A stretch of 64,000 nucleotides of DNA from Piromyces finnis (lineage: Eukaryota; Neocallimastigomycota; Neocallimastigomycetes; Neocallimastigales; Neocallimastigaceae). Below the pieces are notes generated by a model that was given only the letters and a program-made list of their open reading frames with translations, did no database searches and had not been told where the DNA came from. The position numbers were made by a program, and so were the translations under genes. Where the stretch lies: contig MCFH01000004.1 of assembly GCA_002104945.1 (NCBI GenBank), forward strand, positions 124,001-188,000. Direction: 5' to 3'. This document shows, in pieces, positions 26,722 through 38,055 of the stretch (position 1 is its first letter; every line of letters begins with the position of its first letter).

Positions 26722-27738
26722 AAAAAAAAAAAAACAAAAAAAAAAAACAAAACAAAAAAAAAAAAACATTAAAAAATATTTATTCTATATGTTAATTCAG
26801 TTTCTCCACATCATTTATTTTAATTTTTAGTAGTAGTTAAAGTTATATTTTATTTATATATTACCTTTTTTTTTTCTTTCTTTTTTTTTTTTTTTTGAAA
26901 TTTCTTATTACAATATATATAACTTTATTAATATGAAGTATTTCTATTTTAATTAAAATAATTATTATTATTAACAATATTTAATATTTAATTTTTAAAA
27001 AGAAAGTTACCATCCCTGTTACATACATCTTTTTTATTTTTATTCACATATATAATATATATATATATGTATATATATATAAATAAAAGAAAATAATTTA
27101 CAAAATAAACCAGATTTTTTTTATAATTTCCTTTTTTTTTTTTTTTTTTTATTTTTTTATTCATACATGGATATTTATTATTACCAATATTAATAATAAT
27201 GATAATAATAAATAAAAGAATTTGGAAGAATACAAGATAACAACAGCAACAACAATAATGATTATAATTATAATAATATGAGGAATATATAATGAAACTA
27301 ATCAATAGTTTATGTTGTTCATTATTAAGGTTATATAATTTAATAATATAATTAAAAGTGAAATATATTTAAAAACATATATAAGTATATACATTTGTAT
27401 TTTTAGTGAGTGTCTAAATAATAATATATATGGGTATAAATAGTGATGAAATTTATATATTCAAAGAATAAAAGCGCTATAAAATTTTATATAAAAATCA
27501 TTAAATCAAGCGGAATTATTATTAATTAAAAAATTAAAAATGGAAATTTATAATTAATTGTATAACAATAATTATAAAATTATTAATAGAAGCATATTAA
27601 ATATATGTATACCATAAAAAATCAGTTAAAATAATTCGTAATACATCAACGTGATTTAATTAAAAGTATAAATATGCAAAAAAAAAAAAATTTTTTTTAA
27701 ACATTATATCACTTTAAAAAAATAAAGTAAATAGCAAA
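26608..27738. other. 3' flank of CHD1 and thioredoxin promoter
   Basis: Contains the A-rich tract described separately, further T and TA runs, and A-rich leader DNA before 27739. No additional gene is supported. Confidence 0.5.
26671..26766. repeat. Poly(A) blocks separated by single C
   Basis: Runs of about 10-16 A residues are each interrupted by a single C, about six blocks over 96 bp, starting 64 bp after the CHD1 stop codon. On the other strand this reads as repeated TTTTTTG and creates spurious poly-Phe frames. Confidence 0.9.
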
Positions 27739-28451
27739 ATGATTACTGAAATTGAAAATATGGAAGCTTTTAAGGCTGCTATTGCAAAGCCAAATTGCTC
27801 TGTTATTGACTTTTATGCTACTTGGTAATAATTTTATATTTAAATAATTTTATTATAAGTACTTAACATTGTTAAAAGGGGAAAAGGGGATAACATAAAA
27901 AGATGGAAGATGATTGATTGCAAAAATCAAAAAATTATTTATTTTAGATTTTGGAATTTTATTTTAATCAAATAATATTATATTATATTATATTATATTG
28001 TAGTTATTAATAATTGACTAATATAACAATCAAATTAAATTATAATAATAGGTGCGGTCCATGTAAGATGATTCATCCAAGATACGAAGCTTTCAGTAAT
28101 ACTTACACTAACGTTTCTTTCTACAGAGGTATTAATATAAAGTTAATCAAAAACATTATAATTAGTATACATGAAACTAATTTTAATTTTAAATTATATA
28201 TTTCTATAAAAAGTTAATGTTGATAATGTTGAAGATGTTGCTGCTGAAGTCGGTATTAACTGTATGCCAACTTTCAAGTTCTACAAGAATGGCGCTCAAG
28301 TATGTATTCATTAATTTCAAATAATTAATAAGAAAAATAATAAAATTGATTAATATTTTTATTTATTGTTGTATTAATATTACAATAGATTAATGAAATT
28401 TTAGGTGCTAATGTTGGTGGCCTTGAAAAAATCATCAAAGAAAACAACTAA
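27739..28451 (+). CDS. Cytosolic-type thioredoxin
   Basis: Four exons, 27739-27824, 28052-28128, 28214-28299 and 28389-28451, give 103 residues, the normal length for a single-domain thioredoxin. The redox motif WCGPC occupies residues 29-33 and is itself split by intron 1, which interrupts the Trp codon. The buried acid Asp24 (VIDFYATW), the cis-proline Pro73 (INCMPTFKFY) and the closing GANVGGLEKII helix region are all in place. There is no targeting peptide. Known role: dithiol-disulfide exchange with peroxiredoxins, ribonucleotide reductase and methionine sulfoxide reductases, recharged by thioredoxin reductase. Codons in these exons are less AT-extreme (many GCT, GGT, TTC, AAG, AAC) than in the long Asn-rich genes. 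This suggests a highly expressed gene. Confidence 0.95.
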
Positions 28452-29328
28452 TTTTTATAATTCGAGAAAAAAAAAATTAAAAAATGAATATCTGTAAGAT
28501 CATTTATTTGTACAATAAATATAATTAAATATATATACAGCGCATAACTTTGGAAAGATTAAACAAAGGCTGAAACTAAAAAAAAAAAAACAAATACAAA
28601 CAAAAAAAATAAAGACATTCATAAAACAATAAATTAAATATATAAATATTTTTGTTTAGATTAAGTAGTAATTATATTTAATGAATTTAATTAATTTAAT
28701 TTTAATAATTTAAAAATGAGAAAAGATGTAATGGTTTTGATTATAAAATAAAAAAGTTTGTTTATTTATAAAAAGATTTTAAAATACATTGATAATGTAG
28801 TATAATAAGAGTTAAATGAATAGATTAACAGTTTTTTAGTATTTAATATTTTAATTGATTTATACTTTTTATATTATTAATTATCTGTAATATAATTGTA
28901 AATATTGTTAATTAAAGGAATAAATAATGTTAAATAATTTAAGATTATTTTTGAGAAGTATTACCACAAAAAGAAATAACAGTTTTAATAAAAAAGTTAA
29001 ATCTTTATTTTTTTAATATATTATTATTATTATTGTTATTTATTGGTTGTTAATAATGAATACTAAAAGTATGCTATTTATAAAAGAAAAAAGAGAATAA
29101 TATTTATTATCATTATTTTTTTTTTTATTTAAAAAGCATAGTTTTTTAATCTTATTAATATATTTAAAAATATATAATATAGGTTATTTTTTAAATACTT
29201 TATTAAATATATCGAAAATTTAAATTTATTGTAGGTAAGAACTAAGATATTTTAATCTATTGTAAATATCGTTTTTGATAGATTTCCTAGAAAAAAAATA
29301 TAAATAGTTATAAGACTTTTTTAATCTT
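28452..29328. other. Intergenic region after thioredoxin
   Basis: About 880 bp of A/T-rich DNA with no gene I can support. The first part is presumably the thioredoxin 3' UTR. Confidence 0.5.
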
Positions 29329-30064
29329 TTAAAATGCCAATTAAACTTAAAGTGGCAGTTTTGATATTATTTAAATACAACAAGTGACAATATAAACATA
29401 AGAAAATATAATACCAACTAAATAAAGTGGAAATTTTTGTATCTCTTTATTTAATTTATTAAAACTGAATTCAAAATGATAAAACGAAAATAATAAACTA
29501 GATACTACATAAGCTAATAATTTAGAAAAACGTGAAAAAATACCAAAAAGGATCTTTCTAATACTAATTCTTCTCTAATAGGAAAAGACTTAAAATAAGA
29601 AGTGCTCCAGTCATTGAAGTTTTGGATAAGTCATTTAAATTTTTATTATTAGAATTAGTTGCTTCTGGACTAATACGTTGAACTATGTAATCTGAAATAG
29701 CAGTAGCAAATTGGAAAAAGAGAAAAGCTCCTATTGCATATGTATAAACCTTTTTCTTGAAGAATTGATTTTTAAAATGAATAAGAGAATTGAAAATCCA
29801 ACTTTCACATTTTTTGCTCATGGTGTAGTCTAGATTTATAAACACAATAAAAGCAATACTAATAATGATGATAGAAATCCCCAATATATAGAGATTGATA
29901 GAAGATACATATTCATATTCATATTCTTCATTGTCATCATTATTATTATCTCTTTGATTATCTATTTCCTTATTTTCAATATATATTTTTTCTTTAATTT
30001 GTTTTAGTATTGGTCTTTTTTAAAGATTTTCAGCTGGTATTTTATTATTATTTGAGTATTCCAT
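29329..30064 (-). pseudogene. Decayed CPBP-family (CAAX/Abi-type) intramembrane protease-like gene
   Basis: Reading leftwards from an ATG at 30064, the frame opens MEYSNNNKIPAENL and then hits TAA at 30022-30020. The same frame is open on the far side through an acidic stretch and two or three hydrophobic segments (NLYILGISIIIISIAFIVF; KVYTYAIGAFLFFQFATAIS), down to a stop at 29564. At about 29570-29540 the signal changes frame twice. One frame gives EELV, the next gives IRKILFGIFSRF, followed by AYVVSSLLFSFYHFEF and LVGIIFSYVYIVT. Together these resemble the CPBP motifs: EExxxR, then F-x-x-x-H with the SSLLF lead-in, then GxxxxxxY. A further shift gives NNIKTATLSL near 29340. With a nonsense codon and about three frameshifts, I call it a pseudogene; sequencing errors in homopolymers are the alternative. 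The family assignment is inference from weak motifs. Confidence 0.55.
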
Positions 30065-30941
30065 TTCTATCTTTTATTAATAAACAATATTATTATTTTT
30101 TTAATTGCTATTATTCTTTTTATTATTTTTTTTAAAAATTTTTTTTTAAATTTTTAGAAATTAAAATTTTAAATGAACTTTTATTTTTATTTGTTACATT
30201 TGTAAATGTCATTAATATATAAATTAAAAAAAAAAAAAGGGTGTATGAATAATTAAATATAATAAAAATAGGAAAATGAAAGAGTATCATTTAAACCTGT
30301 ATTACAAAAATGAAAATTACACTCATATTTACATTAAAGCGTGGCATATTAATGAAACAAAGAACAATTTAGTATTTAAAAATATTTTATTCTGATTTTA
30401 TGGCAGTAATGTTAAAAGTATGATCATATTTAAAAGCTTTACTTTATATAATTACTATTTTTATTTCATTTCTTCTTTCTACTTATTAAAATAACGAATA
30501 GAGGAAAATTTTTAAAAATTAGTAAACATTTTTAGAAAAATGTTGTTTAGTTTCATATAGTTATGTTTAACTCTAATAATTAGTTTCAAGTTTCCTATTT
30601 ATTTTAATAACCTTATTGAAACTAATTGTTTTTTAATATTTAAAAATTTCTAAAATTTTTCAATATAGTATATAATAAAAATAATAAATAGAGGAAATAA
30701 TGAAAAATAATTCTAAAAAGAATAATTCATCAAGCTACTATTTTTAAAAAATGGAATATTATTATATTTAAAATTTTGAATTATATATAGATAAAGTTTA
30801 TATAATTTTATAGTTTTTTTAGACTTTAAAGACATTTTTACTTTTTCATTTTAAAAATTATTGTTCAAATTGCTTTTTAAATTATTATAACAGCTTATAT
30901 TATTATATTATAAATGATTAATTATTAAAATAAAAGCAAAT
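30065..30941. other. Intergenic region between pseudogene and first GPCR gene
   Basis: Divergent spacer of about 880 bp, A/T-rich. It should include the promoter of the rightward receptor gene. No ORF or RNA is supported. Confidence 0.5.
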
Positions 30942-31849
30942 ATGAACTGGATTTATAAAATACTATTACTTTTATTTTCTATTACAAGTAATGCATAGTA
31001 TAGTATATCATAAATAAAGTTAAGATTTACTAATTTAGAAGAAAAAATAATTTATATTATATAATTATTAATTTTATAGATTACTGTCATGGAATACAAT
31101 TAAATGTTATTGTTTCTTCAATGGATATTTCAGGTCTAACATTTAAATTATATGTAGACGAGTTTAATAACTATTCAAAAGAAAAAAATTTAGATATTGA
31201 TCTGAAGTTAAATCTGTTAACAATGAACAATTTTTCTGTTTCTATGGTGAATTCAAATATGATGTTTGAATCCTTACTTAAAAAAAAAAAAAGTTCTTAC
31301 GATATTTATTTTTTTGATGCTTCATGGACTCGTCAATACTGTCCTTATTTTGTTAATTTAAGTAAATATTTAGAGAAGGATCATATTAATAAATTCAATG
31401 AAAATATTATTTCTCAACTCTGTTTCTGCGATGATCATTTAATTGGTCTTGTATGAATATTTATATTATTATTTATATTATAATCATACATATTTATTAT
31501 TATTTTATTATTAACATATAAAATGAATTATTATTGTTAGCCATTAATATTAGGTTATGAAGGATTATATTCGAATATAGAATTATTGAAAAAATATAAT
31601 AAAAGAGTACCTAAAACTTGGAAAGAATTATTAGATACAGGAAAAGAAATTTTAGAAAAAGAAAGAGAATTGAATAATACCGAATTAATTGGATATAATG
31701 GGGAATTTTTTGGTAATTAAATGTTCTAAACTTAATTTAAATATGAATACTTGAGTATAATTATCTATATATTAAATTCATAAATATGGAAAATTCCTCC
31801 ATATTAATATTTTTATTCATATTATTCATATTATTACTATTACTATTAC

Positions 31850-31891
<42 letters not shown>

Positions 31892-33736
31892 GTTTATTAA
31901 TATAGATTTATTTATTAATTAAAAATTTTTTTTATGATAGATAATGAAGTGGGGCTATGTTCAATCTATGAATTTATTCATTCAAGTAGAGAAACCATTG
32001 ATTCACCATTTCCCGATTTAAGAAGTAAAGAAGTATTAGATGCTGTATTACTACTTAAAGAAATTAAAGAAGAAATTTCTTCAGGTTAGTCAATTTATTT
32101 ATTATGTAACACTAATTAGTATAATTTAACATCAACTCAAATATCTTTGAAAAAAATATAAGTCAATATTATTGAAATTATTTAAATAAGATAAAAAATA
32201 TTAGCATATTAAATAAACATTTATAAAAAATATAAAAATACAGATGAAATTTTTACATCTAATTTAGATTATGCGTTTTCTAAACTTCAAGATGGAAAAG
32301 CAATATTTTTGAAATTTTATGTTTATTTTACGGAACTGATTAGAACAGATTCACCTTATGAAATGACTAGTTTACCTGGAATTAATGAAGGTGTTTCTAG
32401 TACAATATTAACTGGATACAACATTGGTATTGCTAATAACTTAGATGAGGAAAAGTTAGAAAGTGCATTAAAAGTTGTTAAATATTTAACTTCAAGGGAA
32501 GTTCAAAAAAAGTTAGTTTTACAAAATATGATTATATCAGCGATGACATCTATATATGATGATGAAGAGGTTTGCGCAAATATTAAAAATTGTAAAATGT
32601 TTAGAGATGCTCAACCAATAGCAAAGCCAGTCGATAAAACAAAAGATTTTAATGAATATGCTGCAAGATTTTCAGAATATTTTTATAGTTTCTTATATAA
32701 TAATGAAGATGCATCTACGATTTTAAGAAAAATAGATGATTTAGCAAGAGTTTATTTTATTCAAATTAATTCAAAAGAAACATCCATTGGATTAATTATT
32801 TTTACTCTTTTAATTATCACAATACCTTTAATACTTTTATCTTTAATATTTATTCATATTAATAAATTTTCAGACCATTTTAGTTTTCTATCCAAACCAT
32901 CATGGTATTTAATTATTATTGGAATAGTGGTTAGTTTATCTTCTGGATTTACAAAATTTGGAATGATATCTGATATTAAATGCCATTTAAATGATATTTT
33001 ATTTTACACTGGTTATTCAATAATTTATATCCCAATATTATGCAAATTGATTATATCCTTCCCAGAAGAAAATAAGTATTCAAAATGGATTAGTGAAAAT
33101 AGATATAAATTTGTTTTAATGTTATTTTCTATCTATATCATTCTCAATGGATTAACTTTTATTGATACTTACGATATAGAAGATATTATTGTTAATGAAG
33201 GACAAAATTTTCAAATATGTGCGAAGAATCGAATATTCACAAAATTAATGTATTTATTAATTATAGGTTATAATATTATAATTATATTGTCTATATTTTT
33301 ATTAATATTTATTGAATGGAACTTAAAAATAGTATTTTATGACATAAGATTTGTATTGACATCTCTTTATTTGAGCATAATAACTTTTGCAATATCTTCC
33401 GTATTTAACATTTTGAAAATACAAAATTATATTTTATATTTTATATTATATGAATGTTCTCTTTTTATTATTTCAATAATAAATTATTTAACACTTTATG
33501 GAATTCGGTTATTATTACCAAGATTAATGAAAAGAAATTCTGAAATGGATATTATTGAAAAAATTCGAGTTCATGAATCATCATATGAAAAATCAGAAAA
33601 TATTCAATCAAATACTTTTACTTCGAATCAAACCAATAGTATAACTTCTAGAGTATCTGGTGCAACTAATACCACATCAAAATCAAATTCTTTATATTCA
33701 AAAATCGTTGAATACCATTACTCTAAACACAAATAA
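30942..33736 (+). CDS. Class C GPCR with bacterial-type solute-binding-protein ectodomain (paralogue A)
   Basis: Five exons, 30942-30987, 31080-31450, 31541-31712, 31941-32084 and 32244-33736, join to 741 residues. The start MNWIYKILLLLFSITNYCHG is a clear signal peptide. Residues about 20-410 look like a family 1 extracellular sugar-binding protein of bacterial ABC importers: SSYDIYFFDASWTRQYCPYF, LIGLPLILGYEGLYSNIELL, KRVPKTWKELL, MTSLPGINEGVS, TGYNIGIANN, ALKVVKYLTSREVQKK. Seven hydrophobic segments follow at about 425-449, 465-484, 492-515, 533-552, 578-601, 612-633 and 639-666. Cys491 at the top of TM3 and Cys570 in the second extracellular loop match the class C disulfide. The tail (667-741) is Ser/Thr/Asn-rich. 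It probably senses an extracellular carbohydrate or similar ligand and signals through a G protein; ligand and coupling are inference. It is followed by a tandem paralogue with the same exon structure. Confidence 0.85.
31830..31887. repeat. (TTA)n microsatellite in intron 3 of receptor A
   Basis: TTA/ATT trinucleotide run within the intron at 31713-31940. The equivalent intron of the paralogue lacks this expansion. Confidence 0.75.
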
Positions 33737-35126
33737 GCATATTAATAAAAAAAGATAAATATATGGAATTATAATGTATAATTCTACATTGAAATTTTTC
33801 ACAATAAATAAAAAACAAAAAACAGAAAATGATTTTTCACAGTATATTTAAACAAATAAATCTATAGAAAATATTAAGAAGAAAATTTTGAGTGAAATTT
33901 ATATAGTTCAATAAAAACTTTTTAATTATTGAGGAAAATTTTAATTAATGAAAAATGATACTTTTTAAAATTTTAAATTTATAAAGATTATTATTTCCAA
34001 TTATAATTTTTTCATATGATACTCTTTTTCTTCTAATTTTTTAATATTTTATTTGATTAATAAGAAATGAAAAATAATAAAATATTTTTTATTATTTTTA
34101 TTATTTAATATATTAACATTACTATATATTATAAAAAAAAAAAAAATAAAATAAAATATTGCTTTATTAAATTAGGATAATAATATATTATTATTATCAT
34201 TATAATCATGGGATATTGCTATTTCGAAAAAAAAAAAAAAATAATTTTTTTATAACTGTACCTTTTCAATATAAAGAATAATTTTTGATTATTAATAGAT
34301 ATTTCCAAAGAATGATTTATCTTTTTAGTTTTAGTATATATAATTTTAATAAGAAATTAATAAAATTTTTATTTATGCAGCTTAATACTAAATACTATGC
34401 TACCTTACAGCTTTTTTTAAAGATATTTATTATACTTTTTTTTAGTAAAGAATAAAAAGAAAATAAAAGTAATTTTGAAAAGCTATTTTGGGTATAATAA
34501 CATAATATATTTTAATTTCCATTATAATTATAATTAGAGATATATTTTTATTTTTAATTTCAAATATTTCAATTACTAATTTTACTATTATTTTATTGTA
34601 TACAATACATGTATATTATGCTTTTCATTATATGAAGATTTTTATATAGGAAAGCTTGAAGCTGGTGTTTTATTAATACAAAAGATTTTATATTATATTT
34701 CTTTATAATATGTATATATAAAAAAGTTATTAAAATAAAGAGTATATAACAATATCAAAATTAAAATAATTTTAATAAGCTTATTTAAGTTTATTTTAAA
34801 ATTAAAATATAAATTTAATTATAATATTAAATATTCCTAATTTAAAAAAAAAGATAAATTTTTGTAAATAGGATGTATTATTTTACTAAATTAAAAATAA
34901 TCTATTCAGATATCCTTTTCCATTAAAAATAAAAATATTGAATATAAAAGAGAATGAAGCATTTTTTTTATAAAAGTATTGTAAAATATATTATTTATAA
35001 AAAAGCGTTAAAAATAAAAATCTTATTCTTTTATTAAATCTATAAATTTTTATTTGTCAACAAAAACTTTATATATCTTTAAATATTATTTATTAAAATA
35101 TTAGGTTATATGGATATATTTTTATT

Positions 35127-35160
<34 letters not shown>

Positions 35161-35255
35161 TTTTTTGTTTTTTCATTTTTGAATTTGAAAAAAATTTATG
35201 AATTTAATAAATTTAAATCATATATATGATATAAAATATTTATAAATAATAAAAA
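33737..35255. other. Intergenic region between the two receptor genes
   Basis: About 1.5 kb, A/T-rich, with a T tract at about 35130-35160. No remnant of an intervening receptor copy is recognisable. Contains the 3' UTR of receptor A and the promoter of receptor B. Confidence 0.5.
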
Positions 35256-38055
35256 ATGAGGCTCATCACATTATTATTCTTATTACTATTCTTTTTAATA
35301 AGTAAATACTTTATACTTTTTAAAAATAAATTAAAAAAAAACTTGATATTTATAACTATTTATTTCTTATTATATATTATTTTATTGTTATTATTTCAGG
35401 ATATAGTAATGGGATAGAGTTAAATGCAATTGCTTTTTCAATTGAAAGCTCAGGTCTAGGATTTGGTTTATATATTGATGAATTTAATAAATATGCAAAA
35501 AAAAATAACTTGGATATTAACTTGAAATTAAATCTATTAACAATGAACAATTTTTCTGTTTCTATCGAAAATACAAATATGATGTTTGAATCCTTACTTA
35601 AAAAAAAAAAAAGTTTATATGATATTTATTTTTATGATGCTTCATGGACTCAACAATACTGTCCTTATTTTGTTAATTTAAGTAAATATTTAGGGAAGGA
35701 TCATATTAATAAATTTAATGAAAATATTGTTTCTCAACTCTGTCTATGTGATGGTCATTTAATTGGACTCGTATGAACATTTATACTATACTAAATATTT
35801 TATTTTATTTTTTTAGTATCTATTATAAATATGTATTAATACATTTTATATTATATAAAAAATTAAAAGTAACATCAATTTTAATTTTTATAATTTTAAC
35901 TTTAATATAATAATTATTTGTAGCCTGTGGAATTACATTACGAAGCATTATATTCAAATAAAGAATTATTGAAAAAATATAATAAAAGAGTACCTAAAAC
36001 TTGGAAAGAATTATTAGATACAGGAAAAGAAATTTTAGAAAAAGAAAGAGCATTAAATAATATCGAATTAATTGGATATAATGGGGGATTTTTTGGTAAT
36101 TAAATGTTCTAAATGTAGTTTAAATATGAATAATTGAGTATAATTATCTATATATTAAGATTCATATATATGAATGAATTCAGTATTAATTATATATATC
36201 ATCATTATTATTGTTTGCTATTTATTCATTTATTATATATACAATTTAACAATAAATTTATTTCATAATTTATTAATAATTTTAAATTCCAAAGACATTG
36301 AGACAGGGATATGTTCAATTTATGAATTTATACATTCGAGTAGAGAAGACATTAATTCACCATTTCCCGATTTAAGAAGTAAAGAAGTATTAGATGCTGT
36401 ATTACTACTTAAAGAAATTAAAGAAGAAATTTCTTCAGGTTAGTCAATTTATTCATTATATATCATTAATTATTAATAAAAGATGTAAAATCAATTTATA
36501 ATATTTTATAATTTTATTGTTCTATAGATTAGTTATAAATAAAATAAAGGAAACAAAAAAAACATAATAATTATTGTAATTTATATATTTTATTTACATA
36601 TTAATTATAATATATTTATAATAATATAAAAATACAGATGAAATTTTTACATCTAATTTAGATTATGCGTTTTCTAAACTTCAAGATGGAAAAGCAATAT
36701 TTTTGAAATTTTATGTTTATTTTACGGAACTGATTAGAACAGATTCACCTTATGAAATGACTAGTTTACCTGGAATTAATGAAGGTGTTTCTAGTACAAT
36801 ATTAACTGGATATAACATTGGTATTGCTAATAGCTTAGATGAGGAAAAGTTAGAAAGTGCATTAAAAGTTGTTAAATATTTAACTTCAAGAGAAGTTCAA
36901 AAAAAGTTTGTTTTACAAAATATGACTATATCAGCGATGACATCTTTATATGATGATGAAGAGGTTTGCGCAAATATTAAAAATTGTAAAATGTTTAGAG
37001 ATGCTCAACCAATAGCAAAGCCAGTCGATAAAACAAAAGATTTTAATGAATATGCTGCAAGATTTTCAGAATATTTTTATAGTTTCTTATATAATAATGA
37101 AGATGCATCTACGATTTTAAGAAAAATAGATGATTTAGCAAGAGTTTATTATATTCAAATTAATTCAAAAGAAACATCCATTGGATTAATTATTTTTACT
37201 CTTTTAATTATCACAATACCTTTAATACTTTTATCTTTAATATTTATTCATATTAATAAATTTTCAGACCATTTTAGTTTTCTATCCAAACCATCATGGT
37301 ATTTAATTATTATTGGAATAGTGGTTAGTTTATCTTCTGGATTTACAAAATTTGGAATGATATCTGATATTAAATGCCATTTAAATGATATTTTATTTTA
37401 TACTGGTTATTCAATAATTTATATCCCAATGTTATGGAAATTAATTATTTTATTAAAATTAGAAAATAAGTATTCAAAATGGATTACTAAAAACAGATGT
37501 AAATTTATATCAATATTCGGTTTAATCAATCTCATTCTCAATGGATTAACTTTAATTGATTCGTATGATATAGAAGATATTATTGTTAATGAAGGACAAA
37601 ATTTTCAAATATGTGCGAAGAATCGAATATTCACAAAATTAATGTATTTATTAATTATAGGTTATAATATTATAATTATGACTACATTATTATTATTAAT
37701 ATTTATTGAATGGGGTTTAAGAAAAATGTACTATGACATAAGATTTATATTAACGTCACTTTACTTGAATATAATAACCTTTATCATATTTTCTGTGTTT
37801 AACTTTTTAAAAATACATAATTATATTTTATACTTTATATTACATATGAGTTCTCTCTTCATTATTTCAATAATAAATTATTTAACACTTTATGGAATTC
37901 GGTTATTTATTCCTCAATCAAAGAAGAGCAGTGGAAATGAATCAATAATATATGATAAAACTGAAGTTCATGAATCAACATATAGAAATTCAGAAAATAT
38001 TCAAACTAATACTTTTTTTTCGTTTCAAACTAAAAATATATTTTCTGAAGTATAA
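35256..38055 (+). CDS. Class C GPCR with solute-binding-protein ectodomain (paralogue B)
   Basis: Exons 35256-35301, 35400-35770, 35924-36095, 36295-36438 and 36638-38055 give 716 residues. The first four exons are 46, 371, 172 and 144 nt, identical to paralogue A, with identical phases. The signal peptide (MRLITLLFLLLFFLIRYSNG) differs from that of A. The sugar-binding-protein-like domain (about 20-410) shares TWKELLDTGKEILEKER and LPGINEGVSSTILTGYNIG. The 7TM core is colinear, with Cys491 and Cys570 conserved. The C-terminal tail is shorter and diverged, ending NIFSEV. The region after the first signal-peptide exon varies most at the entry to the ligand domain (FSIESSGLGFGLYIDEF against VSSMDISGLTFKLYVDEF in A). 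Function as for A: an extracellular small-molecule, probably carbohydrate, receptor; this is inferred from architecture. Both copies look intact and potentially expressed. Confidence 0.85.

Noticed and set aside
26405-26769. Leftward frames rich in Phe
   Set aside because: They are translations of the A-tract/C repeat and the antisense of the CHD1 3' end.
29620-29800. Mpv17/PMP22-like membrane protein
   Set aside because: KVYTYAIGAFLFFQFATAIS recalled Mpv17 at first, but downstream EELV / SSLLFSFYH pieces fit CPBP better and Mpv17 C-terminal motifs are absent.
29564-29884. Intact small membrane protein of 106 residues
   Set aside because: The frame continues upstream without an obvious start at that point, through an in-frame stop, and CPBP-like pieces continue downstream in other frames, so a broken larger gene explains it better.
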